DNA of 64,000 nucleotides from Strongyloides papillosus (lineage: Eukaryota; Nematoda; Chromadorea; Rhabditida; Strongyloididae), in the NCBI GenBank assembly GCA_005656395.1, contig SRSI01000052.1:372001-436000 (forward strand), written 5' to 3'. The notes beneath the pieces were generated by a model. That model was not told where the DNA came from and did no database searches. It worked only from the letters and a program-made list of their open reading frames with translations. The position numbers and the translations under genes were made by a program. Below are positions 12,601 through 23,600 of the stretch, piece by piece (the stretch's first letter is position 1; each line of letters begins with the position of its first letter).

Positions 12601-14556
12601 GGAACTGCTTCAAATATTGTTCGTAGATTGACTGGTAAAAATTTCTTTGGTAAATCTAAACCCGTAATAACTAAAAATGAAAAAAGTGAAGATATAACGC
12701 CAAATAGTTCATATCATGACCTAACTGATAATCTATTGTACAATAACATACATTGTGGTTAGTTTTGTTTTTTGTTTGTCACTAACATTATAATATGCTT
12801 TGTCACTATATTTTTTAGTTGTGTTTCCTTTAATTACCTTTGCTGTTATTATTAAACTTTTTTTTTGCAAAAATTCTATCCTCAATTATCTTATAAATAT
12901 TTTGTTAAACAAAATCTATCGTTTTGTTGAACTAAATCGGCCTATCCATTTTTTATCTTTTAGAGCCTTCAACAAGTTGATTCATCGCCAATTAATAAAG
13001 AAAAAAGTGGTGTAAAATTCATGAGACTAAATACAGACTTAAGACAAAAAAGTTATGACAAAAGACCAATTTTAGCAAGAGCTCAATCAATGGCAGCTGG
13101 AGCAGTTGCTTCATTAACCGGAAATAATCCTGATCTTAATTTCGGTAAGATTTTCTTACAAAGGAAAAACAAAAATGGAAAATTGGGCCTAGATTAATTT
13201 TTTTTTTTAAGTTTTTGCACTCTTTACTTTTGAAACAATGCTTTATCCCCATGACACACTAAAATTAATATACTCTTTAAATATTTATTACTTTAGGTGA
13301 AAATGGAAATAATAGAGATTCAAGTTATTCTAATCTTACAACACAAGATTCTCCAAGTATTTCTTCATCGTTAGAAAAGTTATCTTTATATGAAACAATA
13401 ACTTTTGTTGAATTTATATCAACGGTTACAACAAAAAATTCAACCAAAGTTATACCAACTCTTTACATTGGTACTTCTTCAGGAGTATGTTTAGCATATA
13501 GCTTAAATATTCCAACAGAAAGGATTACATCGAGCGTTTCATTTTCCAATATTTTATGTGCTCAAAAGTTAAAAGGAGAAATGTTATACTGCTGTTTCAT
13601 GGATGACACATTTAGATTGTTATCTGGACCATCTGAATCATATAAGGAGTCAAATTCGGATAGTCCAAAAACTACGCAAAATAAGATTATAACTAAAAAT
13701 CCTCTATTGCCAACAATTTCAAATTCAAATGATAGTAATACTGTAATGGATGAAATTAATCAAATAACAGTCATTGTATCTGAGATTGAAGCTCGTGTTA
13801 TTGCTCTACCGAACTGTCTAACTATATTTTCTTATAAATCTGATAGATCATTTGTTAAAGTAGAAGCTTCACATACTAATGGATACCCAATATTAATCAT
13901 CCTCAATGAAGCTGGAGAAATTGTTGTTCTTTCATTACCTTCATTAAAGTTTTTGTACAAATCACAATTATTTTCAAAGAGTGTTGATCTTGATGATCCA
14001 ATGGTAACAAAAATTGCATTTTCCGACTATGGGTTGGGTGCTTATATGGTAACACCGAGTGAAATACAAAAATTTACCATTTCTCGTGAATTGGCAGCTC
14101 AAATATCAGAGTGTTCAGGTGAAGTTTTTATTCCTAAAGATATGCCTGAACAACCAAAACCTTCTTTATTACAAGGTGTTTCTACACTATTTGGTGGCGG
14201 TGTAACAAAAGACATTAATAGTTTAGAAGCAATATTTAATGATAAAGATAAAAATGGGCAAGGACTTGTAACTATGAAATCAATTGCTAGAACTATTCAA
14301 TCACCGGCTATGACAAATATGGAACATGCACAAGGTAGAGGAATTAGTGCTGGACAAGCTGCTCAGATGGCTCTTCAAGTAAGTTATCTTTTTTTAACTA
14401 TGATAAATTTATTTATAGAATTTAAATGAAAGAACAGATAAGCTAAATGCTGTTGTAGATACAACTGAAAATTTAAAGAACAATGCACAATCATTAGCTA
14501 CTAGGTCAGGAAAATTGGTAGAAAAGTATGAAAAAAAGAAATGGTACAACTTTTGA
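9620..14556 (+). CDS. tom-1: Tomosyn (STXBP5 family) syntaxin-binding WD40/R-SNARE protein
   Basis: Eight exons: 9620-9736, 9784-10967, 11012-11714, 11798-11833, 11989-12757, 12977-13144, 13297-14378, 14419-14556, about 1398 residues. Tomosyn is a cytosolic inhibitor of synaptic vesicle priming: its C-terminal R-SNARE occupies syntaxin/SNAP-25 complexes in place of synaptobrevin. The N-terminus carries the Lgl/tomosyn WD40 propellers, with diagnostic blocks KWLYIGTERGNVYVL, WNKAIDLS and AWPITGGE-like KTWPITGGEERE. A long Ser/Asn-rich linker (exons 3-6) corresponds to the hypervariable, alternatively spliced loop. The last exon gives LNERTDKL, containing the zero-layer arginine, and ends KYEKKKWYNF, like the vertebrate KYKDKKWYQF. 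Two points are uncertain: the 36-nt fourth exon could be a cassette, and the sixth exon fits the frame only with the weak acceptor at 12975-12976, because the better TTTTAG site 13 bases upstream is out of phase. Confidence 0.92.
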
Positions 14557-15052
14557 AATATTTTAATTAAAAGTAAATTTTTAGTAGATAGTCAGTCTTG
14601 TAAAAAAATATTTTGTACTAGTAAGATACAAATAGCCAAATATTATAAACAAAATTTATTTCTTTTTTTATTTTTGTACATATATTAAATAAAAGCTAAC
14701 AATTTACTTACTTTAAACAAATAACACAAATCATATGGATTAAAATACTTCACAATAAATATATTGCAATACCTTATAATTAATTATACTATCTATATTC
14801 ATTGTATCTCCTTGTACTAACATAAAATTGCAATAACTTTTACTAATGCAAATAATAAATTGAAAAAAGTAATTATCAAATGTTGTAAGATTAAGTACTT
14901 CTTTCATATGAAGCTGATCTTAGGCATATAGAACTAATTTTAGTTACAATAATTATATTACGAGTTAATTTAAACATTTTCCATATTTCTTAACTAAGTA
15001 CAAAGTGTACTTTGCTTATTTTCAAGTTCTAATTTATTTTATATAATTTAAA
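14557..15052. other. Spacer with tomosyn 3' end
   Basis: About 500 bases of AT-rich sequence between the tomosyn stop codon and the next gene. An AATAAA at 14688-14693 is the best poly(A) signal candidate for tomosyn. Nothing else is recognisable. Confidence 0.55.
14688..14693 (+). terminator. Candidate poly(A) signal of tomosyn
   Basis: An AATAAA hexamer 132 bases after the tomosyn stop codon, followed by further A/T-rich sequence. It is the first exact hexamer after the stop. Confidence 0.45.
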
Positions 15053-15431
15053 ATGATAATTAATAAATTATTTATACTTTTACTATGTTTCTCAATTTTG
15101 AAAATTGGGTTATTGTATAATTTTTGTGCCTTAACACCTGTTAATAAAGCTGAAGAAAGGAAATGGTGTGGTTGTAGGAACAATATCCCCCCACTAGGAC
15201 GTAAATTATTTTCTATTTTTAATAGTTTTTAATTTTTTAGCATGCGTTGGAGGAGAATGCCCACCTGGATACATGTGTGTTTGTGATTATTGCTGTGAGG
15301 GATGTTATGATGACTGTTATGATTGTGCTTTGTATGCCCAATATTGTGATAATGTCAATTATTGTGATCTTCGACAGAAATGTAAAAGTACATGCAATCA
15401 ATGCAAAGATGCCGATTATGAATATCCTTAA
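15053..15431 (+). CDS. Small cysteine-rich secreted protein, unrecognised family
   Basis: Two exons, 15053-15200 and 15241-15431, with a 40-bp intron, encode 112 residues. I do not recognise the family. The first ~26 residues form a signal peptide with a hydrophobic core (FILLLCFSIL), ending near a cysteine-alanine. The mature part has 16 cysteines in about 85 residues, arranged as WCGC, then CVGGECPPGYMCVC, a CC pair, CYDDCYDC and several single cysteines, with an acidic/tyrosine-rich tail. The even cysteine count suggests eight disulfides and extracellular function. A second frame across exon 2 is also open, but the cysteine frame follows from the splice phase and has the signal peptide. 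A function cannot be assigned. The plus-strand poly(A) signal is at 15477-15482. Confidence 0.75.
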
Positions 15432-15476
15432 TATAATTTTTGAAATATATATAATATAAAATAACCTTTAATTATA

Positions 15477-15482
15477 AATAAA
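15477..15482 (+). terminator. Poly(A) signal of the cysteine-rich gene
   Basis: An AATAAA 46 bases after the stop codon of the cysteine-rich protein gene. Confidence 0.5.
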
Positions 15483-15510
15483 TAAGTTTAAAAAGTATTT
15501 TTTAACAAAT

Positions 15511-15516
15511 TTTATT
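15511..15516 (-). terminator. Poly(A) signal of ribosomal protein L24
   Basis: Plus-strand TTTATT reads AATAAA on the minus strand, 42 bases after the L24 stop codon at 15558-15560. Confidence 0.5.
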
Positions 15517-15557
15517 TCATAACAAGAACAAGGAACCATTAGTTGCCAAAAAAATAT

Positions 15558-16083
15558 TTAACGTTTACCTCCAACTTGTGGTTTTGGGGCTTTAGCTTGT
15601 TTAGGTGCCTTCATTTTTTGTGAAGCAGCAACAGCTTTCTTATCAACCTTAAATAATATAAAAATGTAAACAAATTACTCAAAATCTTACCTTTGGTGGT
15701 GGGGCATTTTTGTTGACTTTTTTACTTTTTTGTTCTTTAGCTTGTTTAATAGCTTGTTCTCTTTGAGCACGTCTGAATTCAGCAGTTTGATTTCTTAAGG
15801 CGAGAATTGCATCAAGAGATGTACTACCAATAGCACGTGAAGCAACTTGAACTGTACGCTTAACGCGTTTCTTTTGAGTTCCTTCTTCAGCATGAGTTCC
15901 CTTCTTGTGTTTTCTTCTGTAAAGGACGGTCCAACGAACATCACGTGGATTACGTTTTTGGCCAGAGAATCTTACGGATTTTTTGTTAAGAAAGATGTTA
16001 ACTTTTCCATCAGCACGAACAGCACGTTTTCCGTGTCCTGGATAGATTTTCAATCCAGAAAATACACAAGTTTCTATCTTCAT
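15558..16083 (-). CDS. rpl-24: 60S ribosomal protein L24 (eL24)
   Basis: Minus-strand exons 15691-16083 and 15558-15647, with a 43-bp intron, encode 160 residues, the usual length of eukaryotic eL24. The start is the ATG at 16081-16083. The N-terminus [19 protein letters not shown] is the conserved eL24 domain, followed by [15 protein letters not shown] and a long basic helix and tail ([11 protein letters not shown], ending VGGKR). The protein is part of the large subunit near the subunit interface. On the minus strand a TTTTCAG site lies only seven bases before the ATG, fitting trans-splicing of a leader. The gene is divergent from the S10 gene, with 522 bp between their start codons. Confidence 0.97.
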
Positions 16084-16605
16084 AGTGAACCTGAAAACCT
16101 AAATTAATTTTCAAAACCCTAACATAGTGGAATAAGAAATAGTTTGTTTACACATATTTATGCAAAAAAAAGTAAAAACAAATTTAAAATAATAAATAAA
16201 ACGAAGGTACAGAAACGTTAGAATTTGTAATGAGAGTTTACACTCTACCAATATCCTTAAAATAATATACCAATTGATACGGTACTAGTTAGAAGTGTAT
16301 AATAAAATGATACTCAGTTATCACCACAACTTTTCTCGGCAAGATGTTATTGGAAAAATGTTGATTTTTCTTCAACTCAATTTTGGATTGGGTCTCCATG
16401 AATTAACAACAAAGCTAATTTTTTCTTTTAATCCACCTTTTATTTAAAAAAAAATTGATTTTTTATCCAATTATTTTAGTTGGTTTAAAATATCAATATA
16501 AATTACTACGTTATAAAGTTTTTTAATTTGAAATTTATGATAATTTAACTATATTAATTTCCACTATTTTTTATAGGGTCTGCTTAATATAACACATCAG
16601 TCATA
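16084..16605. promoter_or_regulatory. Shared upstream region of ribosomal protein L24 and S10 genes
   Basis: These 522 bp separate the start codons of two divergently transcribed ribosomal protein genes, so both promoters must lie here or overlap. On the right side a TTTTTTATAG acceptor-like site about 28 bases before the S10 ATG, and on the left side TTTTCAG just before the L24 ATG, look like spliced-leader acceptors. I see no TATA box that I would defend. Confidence 0.6.
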
Positions 16606-17332
16606 ATGTTGATGCCAAAAGCTGATAGAAAAAAAATCTACGAAAATCTTTTTGAGGAAGGAGTTTTGATTGCTGAAAAAAATTTCACTCAACTTATTCA
16701 TCCAGATATTAAAGTTAGAAATCTTTATGTTGTAAAAGCTCTTAAGGTTAGGAAGATATTATTGGTTCTTTATGTATATCTATACTATTTTAGGGATTGG
16801 CTTCACAAGGATATGTTAAGGAACAATTTGCATGGAGACATTACTATTTCTATTTGACCAATGAAGGAGTTGTCTACCTTCGTGAGTACCTTGGTCTTCT
16901 CCCAGGTGTAGTACCAGCAACACACAAAGGACGTGAAACTACAGCTACCTTTGAAGGAAGAGTAGGACAACGTGGTGGTATGTTTAATAATTTAAAATTA
17001 TTGTTTGCACTTAATTAGAGCGATTTCATGTTTTTTAATTCATTATTTCGTGTTGGATAAGTGCAAAATTAATGGACAGTTGTACAATATCTTTTGTAAT
17101 AATATTTACAAATAGATACAAATAACTGTTACATAAAAATATTTTTTTGGTAAAATTATAGTAATTGTTGTATATTTTAGTTGGACAAAGAAGAGAAAAT
17201 GAACGCAGTGCTTATCGTACTAATCAAGATAAAGTTACTGATGTTGGACCTGGAACTGCTCCAGTTCAAGCTGTCCGTGGTCCTCGCGGTGGTTTTGGAC
17301 GTGGCCCTGTTGCTCCAAAGCAAGATGAATAA
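16606..17332 (+). CDS. rps-10: 40S ribosomal protein S10 (eS10)
   Basis: Three exons, 16606-16746, 16794-16977 and 17181-17332, encode 158 residues. eS10 is a small-subunit ribosomal protein. It begins with [20 protein letters not shown], the conserved winged-helix start of the family, and contains the invariant block [28 protein letters not shown]. The C-terminal tail is basic and Gly/Arg-rich (RGGFGRG) as expected. Introns are 47 and 203 bp. An AATAAA overlaps the stop codon at 17328-17333, so the 3' UTR may be extremely short. The next gene converges on this one, with 47 bp between stop codons. Confidence 0.97.
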
Positions 17333-17379
17333 AGCACATTGTTAATGTTGTTTATCGTTGTTTATTAAAGTAAAATTTG

Positions 17380-17643
17380 TTACAATTGTCTTTTTAAATT
17401 CATCTGATTAACTATGTTTTCTAAAATTCTAATAAGTGCATTGGAAATTTGCAATACTTTACGTTCAGTTAAATAATTAATAACATATCCTCTCTTCAAT
17501 TGAAATTTTCCTTGTATTTTTTTAGTTGTTTGGTTATCATTATATATTATTCTAATAGACCAAAAAGTTTCAATTGAATTATCACATGATGAATATGCAC
17601 AGTGAGGTCGCTTTATTTCTCGAATGTAATATTTTATGATCAT
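17380..17643 (-). CDS. Small protein of unknown function, 87 aa
   Basis: This is an intronless minus-strand frame with its ATG at 17641-17643; the frame is open a few codons further upstream but has no earlier ATG. I do not recognise the protein. It is rich in Lys, Arg, Ile and Asn, with a cysteine pair in HCAYSSCDNS, a WSIRIIY strand-like segment, and a C-terminal helix-like stretch (ERKVLQISNALIRILENIVNQM). No signal peptide or membrane segment is evident. Its mixed residue use is unlike the Phe/Ile-rich spurious frames of the surrounding AT-rich DNA, and its tail-to-tail position against S10 resembles other real pairs here. It could be a fast-evolving subunit of a complex; this is a guess. 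Confidence 0.55.
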   Translation of the reverse strand: MIIKYYIREIKRPHCAYSSCDNSIETFWSIRIIYNDNQTTKKIQGKFQLKRGYVINYLTERKVLQISNALIRILENIVNQMNLKRQL

Positions 17644-20600
17644 TTTATTTGGAAACAAACACTCAATGTGAACGTAGGTGGTTTTAAAGATGATTAAATA
17701 AATATAAAAAATAAAATTTCAATACCGAATGTACACAATTTGAAATTATTTAATTTTGTTTGCAACCATTTTTTTCTATTTAACTTTTCGCAATACATCT
17801 TTAAAAATAATATATTAAAAATTTAGAATATATAATTATTTTAGTTAACGTTTTATTTTTCGTCTTGTATACGATGAGAATTGACTTTTTATAATTTCTT
17901 TCAGATGATTATTAAAATCTTAAATACATTTTACGAATATATATAGAATTTAAATAGTTCATGGAAACCACGTAAGATGGAAATTTAATAGTAGCCTTAC
18001 TTATCCTTTCTGTATAAAAAATAATAATTTTACATTATTGAAAATCGTAGAAAATTTTTTTGCGACTAACTTTTATCAATGCAAAAGTTATACTATCAAA
18101 TCTAAAGACAAAATTACATTTATTGAATCAAAAATATTATTATTTTTTGTTTGTTTTTATATATTTCAGAAGCTCAAAAAAATTTTGTTCCATAATATTA
18201 AATGTTATACTTGTCATTTTAATTTAAAAGTTTAAAATTTGCATTTTAATGAAACATTAATTTATATATTTTAGGAAAAAATAAAAATATGATTTTTCTT
18301 TTTTATTACATAGCTAAAAAATAAGTTTAAAAATTTATACTTTAATATCAAGCTTTTTTTTTAAATATTAAGTATAAATATTTGTAATATTTATTTATAT
18401 CATATTAAGGTAAAAAAAATAAAGATTTTAAACTGATTTCCATCTATTAATAAATACAACAGTTTCTTTTTCCAAATATTAAGTTTAATTATTAGACAAT
18501 TGATTTTAATTTATATCGATACATTAATAATTAAATGTTTATCTTAAATATTACACGACAAAGTCTTTAAAAAATTTTACTAATTATTATTTTGAAAAAT
18601 GATGCAAATTTTATTAATTTTTACGAATAAATTTTTTCCTCTATTATTAAATTATAATTTTTTTCGATAACAATTTTTAACTTTATTTTATAATAGGATG
18701 TAAAACATTTTGTTCGAATTTCTGATTATACATTAAATGATAAAATATTGCATAAAAATTAATAAAAAATTCTAAAGTATGTAAAAATCATTTTATTTAT
18801 TTTGTTAGGGAAAAGTGATATTCGCTTATCCATGGGTAAGTGAAAAGGTATTTTTTTAATCCTGACTTACTCATGGTTAAGGGAAATAATATTTTTTTTG
18901 TTGAAATTTGCACCTTGGGTAAGCGAAACGCCTTTTTTATATACTTTTTTTTCGTAAAATTATATTCCATTTTGCTTATCCATTAGTGACTCATGGAAAA
19001 GGTAATGGCATTAAAAAAAAGAAAAAATTTAGGTAACAATAGATAAGCGAATATCTATCTCTTATTTTATTATCTTTATTAAAGTACAATTAACTTTTAT
19101 ATCCAGTTTAAATGTATTTTTAAAAAAGTTCTAATTGAATTATATACGATATTTTTGAATAGAACTTTTACATCTCTCGAAAATGTCTTTCTAATAACGA
19201 TGAAATTTTTTATTCATGACAATATTTTTTTTAATATTTCTGGAATAAAAATATGCTCAGTTGATATTCTTTCGGTAAGTCTTTTATGATATTTTAAAAT
19301 CCTCTATACAATTAATATTAACAAATCTTAAAAAATATATGTGATTTATATCTTATCTATTTTGATAAATTATAAAACCGATATTTTTTGTCAAATAAAC
19401 CTATCGTGATAATATTTCATGAATATCAATGAAAAATGTTACTTAATTGTGATTGTTTAAACAGTAGCATTAATCAAAATTAAAAGTACCAAGCAATATA
19501 TATTAAACATAATGTAGTTATTTGTCAGTGGAACAGTTCATAAATATCTTGATCATTGAATATCTTTATATATAGACAATTCAGCATTCTTTGAACAGGC
19601 AGTGAAAGTAAACTTTTACATTTTTATTTACATTCCTTTCTATACATTCATTATTATTTTCCTTCCTGAATTTATATAGATTCTTACTTCAACAATAATT
19701 TATATATATTGCCTATTTAAGATTTTATTAATTAATAAATCTATAAAATTTTATTTTTCAAAATATTGATTATTAACATTGCTTTTATTGAAAATATTTT
19801 AAATACTAGTGTTTTATTAATTTATTTTTTCCTTATCAATCAAATAATCATACTTTTTTTAAAAATAGTACAGTAGTTTAATTTTTAAGTCTTGCTAATT
19901 ACTTAGAATTTAAATAAAAAATGGTCCAATTAAAAAATATTACTATATCAAAAATTATATTATTACATTCTTAACATATTAAATATCGTCGATTAATACC
20001 GTCAATCACTGTATAAATAAAAATACTTGTCGGGTTAAAAATATCAGCCTTAATCTTGGATTAGTAATTTTTATATTATACTCAAAATTTTTAATGATTA
20101 ATTACCATTGTATTGAAATATTTAATTTTAATTATATACTTATAATAATAATGTAACAATTGGTTTCTTTTTTAAAATACACATTTATTTTAAAAATTTT
20201 ATTTGTTTTATAAAATTTTATTTCTTTCCAAAACATAATGAGGTATCATATTAACATATTATACAATATTGTTGTGAGCGTTAAATGTTTATTTATTATC
20301 ATTTAAACATTTATCTCAATAATCAAGCTATAAATTCTATACTCTAAACACTTTCTAAATATTATATATAAATAAAATGAGTATGATAAAGTTATACTTT
20401 TTGATGTTATTTTAACAATATGAGTATAGTTGTTCATTTAGTTATTTATTAATAACTTATAATATTTTGAAAACTATTCTAGCATTTACATCGGACATAT
20501 ATGAAAAAAAAATTAACTATAAATTGTTAAAAATATATATTATCTATTATTAGAAAAACTATTTAATGATAGTTCTGAAATCCTCGAGTTCTCTTTTACA

Positions 20601-23600
20601 GAAAATACTATTTTAACTTTGATAAATTAAATGAATTAATATTTATAATTTTTTCTCTCTATTTTCAATATTATTATATTTCAAAAATAGGTCATTTGAT
20701 CAAAAACCACCACAGAAATAAACTATTTGTTGAATTATTTTGTCATTCAATACTCATTTGTATGTATAAAACTCTAACAGAATTAAAAAAATTTGTTTGT
20801 AAAACATTATTAACAGATAAAAGCAATAAATAATAGTAGTAAACTAAAATTTTTAAATTTTTTTTAACGATATAAATAATTTTTTTAGTTTATTGTCATT
20901 ATTTTGTCATATTTAAAAATATTTCTAAATGTTAGAGTAATACTGAAATAAAGCTACTTTGCTTTTTATTTCTTTCGTTTTAATACCTTACACAATCTTT
21001 TAATATAAATAATTTTTGGAATTCACTCTACAATTACTATAAAAAGTGTTGTTTTATTTGTAGAACTACTGATCTAAAACCTATAAGCTTTGCAATATTG
21101 ATGTTAAATTACAAAGACTTCCAATTATTTTAAAAGTAAATGATTCAAAATCATCATTATATATATACTAAAATTAATTTTTATGCAAATTATTTCTATA
21201 TCATGATAAAAATTTGTTTTAAAGCCTATTGTTCAATAAGGCTATATTTGCTAAATTGAGCACAATACTTTTAATTTTTCAAAATAATCTTAATCTTTTA
21301 AATTAATCACTTTCCTCTAAGGATTATGCTTTTGATTTCCAATATTAAGCATAACGGTTCTTGAACATGCTTATTAATGACAAATTAATGTTAAATTAAC
21401 ATTTTTATAGTGAAAAAATTTTTAACTTCAAAATATCTTTAATATATATTGTTGTAAAATTCATGTGTTTATATTATTAACAAATTTTTTTAAAAATCAG
21501 ACTATTTGAACAACTGTATTATATATATATTAAAAGACTCTTCTTCTATCTATTTATAGATGTTATTATAAACAGACCACGTATTTTGAAACATTATTTA
21601 TATTACTTTATTTTAAAATTAAATTTGTTAAAAATTAAACTATTTATTTGTTTATATTAATTAAAGCATAAAAAATGTTTTTTTTAATTTTATTCTATAA
21701 CCATAAATCATTTTATTGTGAAAAAAAATGTAAATAGTTAGGGTAGTTTAGTTTAAAACTGTTTTAATAAAATTTAATATTATTATGTGATATTAGAAGC
21801 ATAAATTTTAGTTTATGGATCTTTTAAAGTATTGTTATGTTAATGTATTGCAATGCTTTAGCAATTGAAATAAATGATTAAATAAAAATTTATTTCAAAT
21901 AATTCATATATAACAGTAGATGTGCAATGTGGTTTTTTTTGTTCAACAAAAGTTAAATAAATTTTTAAAACTTTCAATAAAATATGATTATTTACAAAAA
22001 TAAAAAAACCAAAAACATTTTTAAATAAAACTTTGATATTTTTCTGTTCGACCATTCATATAAATTGTCATAACAATATAGAAAAAAAAGATGTATTAAA
22101 ATAAATTTTATTTCAGAGAAATTTTTTAAATATTAATTGATTTCATTATTAGTCAAATAAATATGAGTTATTTTAAAATACTTATACATCAGATAATTAA
22201 AAAAGGCATACACTAACTAAATTTATTGGACTAATATAAATATCTTATTGAATTCGTTCTCGCTTGTTAGAAAATTTTGATAAAACTATCCTTTATATTA
22301 TTTGTTCGAAATTGAATTATAATTTATTTAGTTTTAAAATTTCATTATTTAATTTTTAAACTATATTAATTTATCTTAAAAATTTATCAATATTCTTTTA
22401 CCTTGTAATTAAACTATTGACAAGTAAACAACTCTTTTTTATGTTTATATTCAACAATATATTACAACTTTTAAACCTTTTTTTTTATGAAATTATGTAT
22501 ATTTTTTACTACTTTTAATAGAAGTAAAATATCTTTTTTAAAATGTTTTTACATGAATTTATTGAATTTGTTTAAAACATTTTTCATCTATTATCTTTTA
22601 TATTTGCTAATTGTATCTTTCATATGAATAAATAATATGATTGAACATTACAGTATGTTTTGAAGGAACAAAATTAATTATAGATCTATTGATTAAAAAA
22701 TATTTTTTGTGTAACTGTTTTTTTAATTTATTATAATTAAGTGTATGTCCCCTAAGAATGTTGAATTTTTTTATTAATATTTCAATATTTTTTATTCATG
22801 TACAGTAATTGGATATAAATTAACTTTATACCACTATTTTTTTTAATTGTCTGTTTTACTTACTAAAATACATAGATTAATTATTTTTTAGTGAAAAAAT
22901 TTGTAATTTTGCTAGTCATTATAATAAAGAAATGTATATAAATAAATATCATTTTATTTATATAATCAACAATATCTATTATATTTTTTCTAAATTATAA
23001 TAAATCTATGATAATAAATTAACTTTTCATAATAAAACTAAAAAAAAGCGTACATTTTTTTGAATACTTAAATAAAAAATTTGTCAATTTTTGTCAATAC
23101 ATTATTATTTTATGTATTTATCAATTTTATTATAAAACTAAATTTTACACAAATCAGAGCCTGTTTTATGGAATGTATACTACTTTTATGGCTTTCAACA
23201 TTTTTTCTAATTTAACAAAAGATAATGATCTGTAAAATGTGAAAATATGCATCTATAATAATAATAATTTATTATTTGTATAAATATTTAATAAACACCT
23301 ATCTAGATAGTATTAGAAACTAAAATTTATTTCAACTAATTATGTATACATTTTTCTCATAAACTTTTAGATGCATAATAAAAATTAAATTTAGAAAATT
23401 TTTTACTTTACAATTCATTCTTATTATGTTTCATAGTATATATAAAAATAGTTATTTTGTTTAAAATGTTATATAAATATACATTTACTATTCAATATCT
23501 CTATATATCATAGATCATAAAGATCCTGTTATAATTATTTAATAATTATGAAAATATCATTTTTTGTATAGAATAGAAAAGATTACTTACTACTTTCTCA

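Noticed and set aside
12800..13015. Frame between tomosyn exons that could extend the coding region
   Set aside because: It has no ATG, is Phe/Ile-rich and ends in a stop; the downstream part is coding in another frame as tomosyn exon 6.
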